Below the pieces are notes generated by a model. It had not been told where the DNA came from. It saw nothing but the letters and a program-made list of their open reading frames with translations, and made no database searches. A DNA stretch of 64,000 nt, from the NCBI RefSeq assembly GCF_016093295.1, contig NZ_JAEDAL010000001.1, forward strand, positions 868,001-932,000. Reading direction: 5' to 3'. The position numbers were made by a program, and so were the translations under genes. Source of the DNA: Inhella gelatinilytica. Its GTDB lineage: Bacteria; Pseudomonadota; Gammaproteobacteria; Burkholderiales; Burkholderiaceae_C. This document shows positions 55,229 through 63,386 of the stretch, piece by piece (the first letter of the stretch is position 1; each line of letters starts with the position of its first letter).

Positions 55229-56598
55229 ACCGCCGTCGTGAATTTCTAGGGGGGCTGGGTTTGGCCGGATTGGGGGCTTGGTCCAGTGGTTTGCTGGGGT
55301 CTTCGGTCCCCCTTTTGCAGCCCGCCCAGGCAGCCGGGGATTACCGGGCCTTGGTGGTGATCTTTCTGGATGGGGGCAACGACGGCAACAACGTCCTGGT
55401 GCCGACAGATGGGGGCTACACCGACTATGCGCAGTCCCGCCAGCACTTGGCTTTTGCCAAAGATAGCCTGGCGGGTTTGGTCGGCATGCACGGAGGGCGC
55501 TCGTTGGCGGTGCATCCCGCGCTTGCGCCGTTGGCCGGCTTGTTTGAGTCAGAACGGTTGAACTTCATCGCCAATGTTGGCCCTTTGGTGGAGCCCTCCA
55601 CGGCTCAAAAGGTTTTGGACTTGGCGGTCGAAGTACCGCCCTTCCTGCTGTCGCACAGCGAACAGGTTTCCATCACCCAAGGGTGGACCTGGTCCGACGA
55701 CAGCAGCGGCTGGGCGGGACGGGGGCTGGAGCTTTTGCCTTCTTCCCTGCGGAACAACATTGCGGCCGTCACGCTGAATCGAAACCGACAACTGGTGCAG
55801 GGCAAGCGCTCTTCGGTGTCCTATTTGGAGCCGGATGGTTCGCGCTACTGGCACTGGGCGGACATGGCTCGCCCCGCGGACGAATCGGTGCAGGAACTCA
55901 GCCGCATGGCGCAATGGCAGTTCTCCAACCCCTATGAGGCGGAGTACGCCCGCACGTTTGGGCAGGGTGTTGAGGATGCCAAGCGGTTCACGAGCGCCAT
56001 TCAGGGCGCGGCCGAGCCTGCGGCGGACTTCGGCGATGGCGGTGACAACTACAGCATCGGCGGCTACCTGCGCCTGCTGGCCAAGTTGATGCCGGTGTTT
56101 CGGTCGCAAGGCCTGAGGCGCCAAGTGTTCATGGTGCAGTGGGGCGGGTTTGACACGCACACGGGGCAACGCGGCTCGGGGTCGAATACCCAAGACACCC
56201 AGTTGGCCGCTTTGGCCCGGGCCATGAAGGCCTTTGATGACAGCAACCGCGCGGCCGGGCTGGATTCGAACGTCGTCACGCTGGTGATGAGTGAGTTCGG
56301 CCGCACCCTGCGCCCGGGTTCAGGGGGGGGGAGCGAACATGGCTGGGGCAGCCACTGGTGGACGATGGGGGGCCCGGTGCAGGGGCGTCAGGTGGTGGGC
56401 ACCTTCCCCCAGTTGGTGCTCGGGGGGGTGGATGACGGCGATCGGGGGCAGAACGGGCGCCTGGTGCCTGGAATAGCCACCGACCAGGTCGCGGCCACCC
56501 TAATGCAGTGGATGGGCCTTCCCCAATCTCTGTTCAGCGAAGCGTTCCCGCTGCTGGGGGCCTTTAGTCAAAAGATCTTGCCCTTGCTCAAAGTTTGA
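55225..56598 (+). CDS. DUF1501 family protein (copy 2), Tat substrate
   Basis: This encodes 457 residues. The twin-arginine signal is NRRREFLGGLGLAGLGAW. The DUF1501 core has LVVIFLDGGNDGNNVLVPTD, SLAVHPALAPLAGLF, VQWGGFDTHTGQRG, VVTLVMSEFGRTLRPG and EHGWGSHWWTMGG. It overlaps the DUF1800 stop by 4 bp and ends only 9 bp before the third RTX gene, so the three look like one transcription unit. The fold is related to the sulfatase/alkaline-phosphatase group. The role in the RTX context is unknown. Confidence 0.93.
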   Translation: MNRRREFLGGLGLAGLGAWSSGLLGSSVPLLQPAQAAGDYRALVVIFLDGGNDGNNVLVPTDGGYTDYAQSRQHLAFAKDSLAGLVGMHGGRSLAVHPALAPLAGLFESERLNFIANVGPLVEPSTAQKVLDLAVEVPPFLLSHSEQVSITQGWTWSDDSSGWAGRGLELLPSSLRNNIAAVTLNRNRQLVQGKRSSVSYLEPDGSRYWHWADMARPADESVQELSRMAQWQFSNPYEAEYARTFGQGVEDAKRFTSAIQGAAEPAADFGDGGDNYSIGGYLRLLAKLMPVFRSQGLRRQVFMVQWGGFDTHTGQRGSGSNTQDTQLAALARAMKAFDDSNRAAGLDSNVVTLVMSEFGRTLRPGSGGGSEHGWGSHWWTMGGPVQGRQVVGTFPQLVLGGVDDGDRGQNGRLVPGIATDQVAATLMQWMGLPQSLFSEAFPLLGAFSQKILPLLKV

Positions 56599-56607
56599 AG
56601 GGACACC

Positions 56608-59600
56608 ATGGCCGACATCAAGCTAACAGATGGCGACGACCTATATGAACAGTCCACTGCTGACCGCGACGCCGTGGCGTGGAACACCATTTGGGGCCAA
56701 AAAGGGAACGACATCATCAAGCTCTACCAGGGCGTGGCGATGGGCGGGCAGGGAAACGACCGCATTGAGCAGCTGCCGACCACCGAAAGTTGGCGCACTG
56801 TCGGTGTTGCCTATTGGGACTCTCCAACCGGAGTCGTGGTGGATTTGGCGAGTGGCATCGCCCAGGACGGATGGGGAACGGTAGATACGTTAATTGGTAA
56901 TTTCGTTGACATCCATGGCACAGGCTTTGCGGACACATTTATTGGCAATGCGCTGAACAACTTCTTCTGGTGCAATGGTGGCGCTGACACGGTCAATGGC
57001 GGGGATGGGGTGGATACCGTTGCCTTGTCTTGGTTTGAGCCCGCGCCGGGACAGCCTTGGCGCTCTCCGACGTTTGATGAGTTGGACATCCAGGTGTCGT
57101 CGGACGGCACTGTGGCCACAGTTCGCCCCAAGTTCGGTATTGGGTTTTCGTACACCCTGACGAACGTCGAAAAAATCACTTGGTGGGATAGCCAGAGCAA
57201 CCGGGAGTACACCTATTGGCTTGCAGATCTGATCACACCTGACACGCTGGCCCGACAAGGCCTGTTGGCGGCCGACGCCAATCGCTGGAACGCGAGTGGT
57301 CCCGTGGGCACGGCGGTCAACGTGAGCTACAGCTTTGTGGAAGTAGCGCCGGCCAGCGGGCCGGGGGCCACGGGGTTCAGACCGTTTTCCCCAGCGGAAC
57401 GACAGGTGGTGAGAGATCTTTTGGCCCAGACCGCAGCCCTCACACAGATCACCTTTGTCGAGGTGAGCGAGACGGGCGGCTCGACAGGCCAAATGCGGTT
57501 TGGTGTGAGCCAGCAGGCCGCCACCAAGGGCCTGGCCTACCTCCCGTTCCAGGCCGGCGCTGGCGAGGCCGCGGGGGATGTTTGGATGGACCTCGAGTCC
57601 ATGCTGGCGCTGGCCCCTGGGACTGAGGGCTATCAGGCCCTGCTGCATGAAGTGGGGCATGCGCTGGGGCTGCGGCATCCGCGCAATACCGAAGGTGGTG
57701 ACGCCTGGGCAACGCAGTTGAGATTACAAGACGACCGCACGGCCCTCACGGTGATGTCGAGCTCGCTGTCCCCGGATGGGCTCTTCCGCGCGGATTGGGG
57801 CCCCCTGGATGTGCTGGCGCTGCGCTACCTCTACGGGACGCGGACGGTGGGCTCCGGCGACACGGTCTACACCCTGGGCAGCAGCCAAGCCAATGCCCAG
57901 ACCGCCCTCGTGGACGATGGGGGCACCGACACGCTGGATGCCTCGGCCTATGTCACGGGCGTGAGCCTGAACCTTGCCAGCGGCGCCCTCTCCAGCATTG
58001 GTATGTCCAGCCAGGGCTTTGTGGGGGTGGACAACTTAGGGCTGGTGGCGACCACGGTCATTGAAAACGCCATCGGTTCTTCGTTTGACGATGTGCTGCT
58101 GGGGAACGCTTCGGACAACCGCATCCAAGGCGGACCGGGAAACGATTGGATCGATGGCGGGGCGGGAACGGACACCGCCGTTTTTGAAGGGAAGCGCAGC
58201 GACTACGAGTTGTCGAATGCCTTCAGCAAGCTCTACGTCAAGAGCCGGGACGGCAACTCGGGCTTTGACACCCTCATTTCGATCGAACGACTTCAGTTCA
58301 GTGACCTGACCTTGACGCTGGCCGCAACGGGGCTCGGCTCTGACGGACGGTTCAGCGTGGATGAAGATGCCGCCCTGCAGGGCCAACTGCCCGACCCGGC
58401 GGGCGTGGAGCGCAGCACCGTCACCTATCGCCTGGTGGGCAACCCTGCGCATGGCACGGCCACGGTGAGTTCGACGGGGGCCTTGCAGTACACCCCCACG
58501 AGCAACTATTGGGGTTGGGATTGGGTGGCCTTTGAGGTGGTGGCCGCCACGGGTGCCAACCAATACCTGGCCTTTGTCCAAGTGCTGCCGATCAATGACG
58601 CCGCCCCAGTGGCGCAGGCCGTGCAGATGTCGGTGGAGGCTGCAACCACGCTGACCGCCACGCTGCCGGTGGCCACCGATGCGGATGGCGACGCGGTGGT
58701 CTACAGCCTGGGCGAAGACCCCTCGCATGGGGTGGCCAGCGTGAGCAGCAGCGGCCGGCTCACCTACACCCCGACCCTGGGTTTTGTGGGCACCGACGTC
58801 TTCAGCTACGGGATCAGTGACGGGCTGGGGGGCAGCAACACCTACAGCATCACGGTGACCGTGTTGGCGGGCCCCAATGTCCCGCCCGTTGGCGCGGGGG
58901 GATCGGCCACGGGGACCGAAGACCAAAGCCTGGCGGGCAACTTGCCGACCGCGGTCGACCCCAATGGCGACACCCTCACCTACGCCAAAGCCACCAACCC
59001 CAGCCACGGCACCGTGGTGGTGAACGCCAACGGCACCTACACCTACACCCCCGCGGCCAACTACTTTGGCAGCGACAGCTTCACGTTCACGGTGAGTGAT
59101 CCCAGCGGCGCGAGCAACACCTACACCCAGAGCCTGACCATCACCCCCGTGGTGGACACCATCATGGGCGGTGCAGGCGCCGACACCTTGACCGGCACGA
59201 CGGGCGACGACCTGCTGCAAGGCCTGGCCGGCGACGACCGCCTCACCCTCGGCGCGGGCAACGACACCCTGGACGGCGGCAGCGGTTTTGACATTGCCTA
59301 CGTTGGCGGCAGCACGGCCGCCAACTTCAACCTCAAGACCGGCATCGGCACCCTGGGCAGTGCCACCTTGAGCCTCAGCGGCATCGAAGCCATCCGCGGC
59401 AGCAGCAGCGCCGACACCTTCACTGGCCTGGATGGCACCGACAAGCTGCCCGGAGAAGTCTTCCGTGGCGCCGGGGGCAACGACACCATCAATGGCGGCA
59501 CCGGCATCGACCGCGCTGAATACAGCGGCAAGTTCAGTGACTACCAAGTCACCCGCAAAGCCGGCACCATGGAAGTCACCGTCAGCCACAAGAACAACGG

Positions 59601-60084
59601 GGCGGACGGCACGGACAGCCTGAACAGCATCGAACTCCTGGTCTTCCAAGACCGGGTGGTGGGCTTTGGGCAGCGCGCTGAAGACGTGGCGCGCGTGGCC
59701 TTTGTGCTGTGGAACCCGGCCATCATCCAGGTGCCCGAGCTCTTCTCAGCCGGCTTGAGCTTCTACCTGAACGAATACGGCTACAGCCTGAACGACCTGT
59801 GCAAGGTGGCGCTGATCTTCCGGCCTGAGAAGACCGCACAAGAGCTGGTGGCCACGCTATTGGCCAACACCCCGGGCACCACCAAGACTGCAGCGCAGCT
59901 CTACGCCATCATGGACGCCAACGGGGGCCAAAGCAGCCAGACCGGATGGGCAGCGGCGATTGAGGCCATGGCGCTGGACGCGGCGACCACGCAGCAGATC
60001 GAGCTCATGGGTGTGGCCAATGGCCTGGAGGCCACGATGACCTGGGGTGGGCAGACCTTGTTCGGGGCGTTGGTGGGGGGGTGA
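56608..60084 (+). CDS. RTX metzincin-like protease with tandem-95 repeats, 1158 residues
   Basis: It starts with ATG 56608 and has no Sec signal. The N-terminal part (1-210) has beta/RTX-like segments of a calcium-binding type (MADIKLTDGDDLYEQ, GQKGNDIIKLYQG, GNALNNFFWCNGGADTVNGG). A serralysin-like domain follows (about 225-440) with H347, H351 and H357 in LLHEVGHALGLRHP, and a Met-turn candidate TVMSSS. Then come an M10-C region with an RTX block, two or three cadherin-like units, a second RTX block and the common C-terminal module ending in ALVGG. It is encoded 9 bp after the DUF1501 gene. Part of the RTX region is nearly identical to the giant gene, while its C-terminal module is diverged. 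Confidence 0.88.
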   Translation: MADIKLTDGDDLYEQSTADRDAVAWNTIWGQKGNDIIKLYQGVAMGGQGNDRIEQLPTTESWRTVGVAYWDSPTGVVVDLASGIAQDGWGTVDTLIGNFVDIHGTGFADTFIGNALNNFFWCNGGADTVNGGDGVDTVALSWFEPAPGQPWRSPTFDELDIQVSSDGTVATVRPKFGIGFSYTLTNVEKITWWDSQSNREYTYWLADLITPDTLARQGLLAADANRWNASGPVGTAVNVSYSFVEVAPASGPGATGFRPFSPAERQVVRDLLAQTAALTQITFVEVSETGGSTGQMRFGVSQQAATKGLAYLPFQAGAGEAAGDVWMDLESMLALAPGTEGYQALLHEVGHALGLRHPRNTEGGDAWATQLRLQDDRTALTVMSSSLSPDGLFRADWGPLDVLALRYLYGTRTVGSGDTVYTLGSSQANAQTALVDDGGTDTLDASAYVTGVSLNLASGALSSIGMSSQGFVGVDNLGLVATTVIENAIGSSFDDVLLGNASDNRIQGGPGNDWIDGGAGTDTAVFEGKRSDYELSNAFSKLYVKSRDGNSGFDTLISIERLQFSDLTLTLAATGLGSDGRFSVDEDAALQGQLPDPAGVERSTVTYRLVGNPAHGTATVSSTGALQYTPTSNYWGWDWVAFEVVAATGANQYLAFVQVLPINDAAPVAQAVQMSVEAATTLTATLPVATDADGDAVVYSLGEDPSHGVASVSSSGRLTYTPTLGFVGTDVFSYGISDGLGGSNTYSITVTVLAGPNVPPVGAGGSATGTEDQSLAGNLPTAVDPNGDTLTYAKATNPSHGTVVVNANGTYTYTPAANYFGSDSFTFTVSDPSGASNTYTQSLTITPVVDTIMGGAGADTLTGTTGDDLLQGLAGDDRLTLGAGNDTLDGGSGFDIAYVGGSTAANFNLKTGIGTLGSATLSLSGIEAIRGSSSADTFTGLDGTDKLPGEVFRGAGGNDTINGGTGIDRAEYSGKFSDYQVTRKAGTMEVTVSHKNNGADGTDSLNSIELLVFQDRVVGFGQRAEDVARVAFVLWNPAIIQVPELFSAGLSFYLNEYGYSLNDLCKVALIFRPEKTAQELVATLLANTPGTTKTAAQLYAIMDANGGQSSQTGWAAAIEAMALDAATTQQIELMGVANGLEATMTWGGQTLFGALVGG

Positions 60085-60241
60085 GCGGAAGGAATGCGGC
60101 ATGATGGGTTCCATGCGCATCAAAGAGAGCTTTCGAATCAGGGAAATCCTCCCCCCCCCGACGCTGACCGGACTGGCCTGCCGGTGTGATGGTCCGGCCC
60201 CGATCGGGACCTTGCGGCTTGGGTCGACTGGGGTCTGAACT

Positions 60242-61192
60242 GTGCAGCAGGCTAAGTCTGAGGCTGGTCAGCGACTGTCGATCGTTGTTCCTTTGTTCAA
60301 CGAAGCGGCTCACCTAGAGACGACGTTTGCTCGCCTTGCCGCCAGTGTCGAGGAGCTGGGGCTGCAGACGGAGTGGATCTTGGTGGACGATGGATCCACT
60401 GATTCGACCTGGGAAGTGCTGCAGCAAATCGCGGTGCGTGCCCCGGGAGTTCAAGGGATTCGCTTGAGCCGAAACTTTGGCAAGGAGGCGGCGCTGGCGG
60501 CCGGTTTGGAGCGGGCGGACGGCGATGCGGTCGCGGTGCTGGATGGTGATCTCCAGCATCCCCCCGAGCTGTTGGCCACGCTGGTCGCCCATTGGCGCGC
60601 TGGCGCCGAGGTGGTGGAAGCGGTCAAGCGGGACCGGGGCGACGAAGGGCCGTTCAAGCGTTGGACGGCGCGCCTTTTTTACGCCGCCTTCACCCGGTTG
60701 ACGGGCCAGCCCCTGGAGGGGGCCTCGGACTTTAAGCTCATGGACCGCCGGGTGCGCAATGCCTGGATGCAACTGGGTGAGCGCAACCTGTTCTTTCGGG
60801 GGATGCACGCTTGGTTGGGCTTTCGCCGGGTCCAGGTTCCTTTTGATGTGGCGTCGCGCGTTGCGGGGGCTAGTACCTGGTCAGGCTGGGCACTCTGCCG
60901 GCTGGGCATCCGGGCGCTCACTGCGTTTTCTTCGGCACCGCTGCAGCTGATTTCGATCTTTGGCTTGGGCTTTCTGGTCTTCGCCCTGGGCCTAGGGCTC
61001 CAAACCCTGGCTCGGAAGTTCTCCGGGCATGCGGTAGATGGTTTCACCACGGTGATCTTGCTGCAGTTGATCGTGGGTGGCGCCTTGATGGCGGGGCTGG
61101 GCATCATCGGCACTTACATCGCGCGCATTTACGACGAGGTCAAACAGCGGCCCCGCTATTTGGTCGCCGAGACCACCCAGCGGCTGCTCTGA
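60242..61192 (+). CDS. GtrB-like polyprenyl-phosphate glycosyltransferase
   Basis: This encodes 316 residues from GTG 60242. GT2 motifs are IVVPLFNEAAHLE, ILVDDGSTDSTW, AVLDGDLQHPPELL (DxD) and FFRGMHAWLGFRR. Two C-terminal TM segments lie near 235-300. It matches the GtrB/DPM1-like family that loads sugar onto undecaprenyl phosphate on the inner membrane face. Its stop overlaps the gtrA-like ATG by one base (TGATG). A small frame upstream (60101-60238) has no support and was not counted. Confidence 0.9.
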   Translation: MQQAKSEAGQRLSIVVPLFNEAAHLETTFARLAASVEELGLQTEWILVDDGSTDSTWEVLQQIAVRAPGVQGIRLSRNFGKEAALAAGLERADGDAVAVLDGDLQHPPELLATLVAHWRAGAEVVEAVKRDRGDEGPFKRWTARLFYAAFTRLTGQPLEGASDFKLMDRRVRNAWMQLGERNLFFRGMHAWLGFRRVQVPFDVASRVAGASTWSGWALCRLGIRALTAFSSAPLQLISIFGLGFLVFALGLGLQTLARKFSGHAVDGFTTVILLQLIVGGALMAGLGIIGTYIARIYDEVKQRPRYLVAETTQRLL

Positions 61193-61569
61193 TGTTGAAG
61201 CAGGTCGCCCGGTATGGGGTGGTGGGGTTGATCGGAACTGCCGCGCATTTCTTGTTGATGGTCGCGGCCGTTGAGATCGGTGACTGGGATCCGGTGGCGG
61301 CGGGTGTGCTGGGGTTTGTCGCGGCGCTCGTGATCTCGTACGCCCTGAACCGGTGCTGGACTTTCAGGACAGGTGGCCCGGTTGCAAAAGGCTTCTTGCG
61401 GTTTACAGCCGTTGCTTTGTTTGCATTGGCTGTTAACAGCGGCCTGTTGTTTGTTCTGGTGCATGGCGTGCAGTTGCATTACCTGCAGGCGCAGATCGCA
61501 CTGATTTGGGTGCCGCCTTGTTTGAATTTCGTTCTCAACCGGCGATGGACATTCGCGACACCTCGCTGA
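61192..61569 (+). CDS. GtrA-like flippase
   Basis: This encodes 125 residues with four TM segments (VARYGVVGLIGTAAHFLLMV, GVLGFVAALVISYALN, FLRFTAVALFALAVNSGLLF, IALIWVPPCLNFVLN). The ends are RCWTFRT and RRWTFAT, typical of the family (NRxWTF). It should flip the glycosylated lipid carrier made by the GtrB-like enzyme. It overlaps both neighbouring genes, and the gtrC-like ATG lies 25 bp before its stop. Confidence 0.9.
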   Translation: MLKQVARYGVVGLIGTAAHFLLMVAAVEIGDWDPVAAGVLGFVAALVISYALNRCWTFRTGGPVAKGFLRFTAVALFALAVNSGLLFVLVHGVQLHYLQAQIALIWVPPCLNFVLNRRWTFATPR

Positions 61570-63266
61570 AGCCGAACGGCCGGGCGGGTTCAGCGGGAGC
61601 CTGGGTGACCTGGCTGCTGCTGATGGCCGTGCTGGTGCTCAAGTACCACGGCTTGTGGGTGGCGTACTGGCGGGCGGACGACCCAGCCTTGTTGCACTAT
61701 GCAATGCAGACCTCGTGGGCCGCACCGTTCCTCGACCCGGCGAGTTGGCACCAGATTTCCGGTAGCAATCTGACGCCCTGGCTCATTTTCTCGTTGAAGC
61801 TGGATCTGGCGCTGTTTGGCCTGAACCCTTCGGCCTTCTACGCGCACCAGTTGCTGGCGATGGCGGCACTGCTGAGTGTGGCCGTGCGGCTGCTGCAGCG
61901 TTGGGTGCCGCTGCCTTGGGTGGCGATGGGGTTGGGCCTGTTCGTGATCGCGCCGCCTACGGCTTCGGTGGTGGAGGCGTTGATGACGCGCCATTACCTG
62001 GAGGGGCTGCTGGCGGCCCTGCTTGCTTTGTGGGCGTTTGTGCGCGCCGACGAGGCCCGGTCGCTGGGCGCGCGTTCGGCCGTGATCTGGTCCTGGCAGG
62101 TCGTCTCGTGGGTGGCTTACGTCGTGGCCCTCACTGCCAAAGAGGTCTATGCGCCGCTGCCGCTGTTGCTCCTGGTGTGGCCCATGCGTACTGACCGACG
62201 GGGGCTTCGGGTTCTGCCGTTTTGGGTGATCCTGGGTCTCTATTTGGGTTGGCGCAGGTTGATGCTGGGGGTGGTTTCAGGGGGCTATGCCGCGTCCGAG
62301 ACTTGGTTGGTGGAGTCTGCCTTGGTGGCGTTCGGCCACACGTTGCAGCGCCTGCCCGCTTTGATGTGGGGCGAGTGGTGGGGTGTGCCCCTGGGGTTGA
62401 CATTCCTCGCCAGCCTCTGGGTGCTTGGGTGCCGCCTCCGCCGTGCGGTACCCGCAATGGTGTTGGGCCTGATTGCGGTGGCACCGCTCTTGCCTTTGTC
62501 GATTTATCCCGGGGTCACGGCGCCGGACCGTTACCTGTTCTTGCCCGTCTTTCTGCTCAACGTAGGGGTGCTGAGCCTCGTCGGGCAGGCCTGTGCTGCG
62601 TTGCCAGAGCGTGCACGCTGGGCGCTGGGAGTGCTCTTTGGGCTCGCATGGGGCGTACCGACGGCTGTGCACGAGGCCCGTCAGGCGCAGGCGCGAGGGG
62701 CGCTTGCGCAGGAGTACGACGTGCAGGGGCGCTACCTGTGGGCCCATGAAGACGGCGAAACCTACATTCCCTCGGAAGTCCTGCTCAATACTTACTTGTA
62801 TGCGGACCAACTCTGCCGCATCAAAGCGCAAGCGGGTGTCACCTGTCCAACAGCACTGATGTTGGGTCACGACCTTCCTGCCCCGGGGGCTGCAGCTGTT
62901 CGTGCCTACGAGGCCGGTCACATGCGGGTGCTGGATCCCGCACAGGTGCGCCAGCGCTTGGCCCTGGAAGGAAAGGTTGCCCTGCAAGCGCAGTGGAGCT
63001 TGCAGGCCGGCGTGCTGCGCTGGCGCCTGGAGGCTGATGTACCTGGCGCCTTTGCGGTGGTGTCCCGTGAGTTTGGGCGCTACTGGCTGCCGGCCGAGGG
63101 CAGCTTGCGCACAGGTCTCAAGGGACTGGAGTTTCGGCTGCTGCATGTCGATGTGGCGGGGCGCGTAGGGTCGTCGCCGCTGCTGCGGCTGACGCATGGG
63201 GAGTTCTGGTGTCTGCGCGTGCCAGCCGCCCCATCGAACGGGGACTGCCCCCTAGTCCCAAAGTAG
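61545..63266 (+). CDS. GtrC-like multi-TM glycosyltransferase
   Basis: This encodes 573 residues from ATG 61545. About 10-11 TM segments fill residues 15-400. A conserved-looking acidic first loop, YWRADDPALLHYAMQTSWA, is typical of GT-C enzymes, where the DD pair binds the lipid-phosphate sugar. A soluble C-terminal part of about 170 residues (beta-rich, GRYWLPAEGSLRTGL) follows. Together with the two upstream genes it forms a gtrB-gtrA-gtrC-type set, which adds a side sugar to O-antigen or another surface polymer. The order BAC differs from the classic gtrABC. The sugar and acceptor are unknown. Confidence 0.75.
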   Translation: MDIRDTSLKPNGRAGSAGAWVTWLLLMAVLVLKYHGLWVAYWRADDPALLHYAMQTSWAAPFLDPASWHQISGSNLTPWLIFSLKLDLALFGLNPSAFYAHQLLAMAALLSVAVRLLQRWVPLPWVAMGLGLFVIAPPTASVVEALMTRHYLEGLLAALLALWAFVRADEARSLGARSAVIWSWQVVSWVAYVVALTAKEVYAPLPLLLLVWPMRTDRRGLRVLPFWVILGLYLGWRRLMLGVVSGGYAASETWLVESALVAFGHTLQRLPALMWGEWWGVPLGLTFLASLWVLGCRLRRAVPAMVLGLIAVAPLLPLSIYPGVTAPDRYLFLPVFLLNVGVLSLVGQACAALPERARWALGVLFGLAWGVPTAVHEARQAQARGALAQEYDVQGRYLWAHEDGETYIPSEVLLNTYLYADQLCRIKAQAGVTCPTALMLGHDLPAPGAAAVRAYEAGHMRVLDPAQVRQRLALEGKVALQAQWSLQAGVLRWRLEADVPGAFAVVSREFGRYWLPAEGSLRTGLKGLEFRLLHVDVAGRVGSSPLLRLTHGEFWCLRVPAAPSNGDCPLVPK

Positions 63267-63386
63267 TACCCCGGGACCGCCCTGCCGTCCTCCTTCCGCG
63301 GCGGCGGGCCTCCCCCCACGGTTGAATGGTTGCGAAGGGGCTGGCGGCGCACAGTGACGGGTATCCCAAAAGAAGAGGAGCCTGTC

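Noticed and set aside
60101-60238. 45-codon frame between the third RTX gene and the GtrB-like gene
   Set aside because: No ribosome binding site and no recognisable protein features; probably chance.
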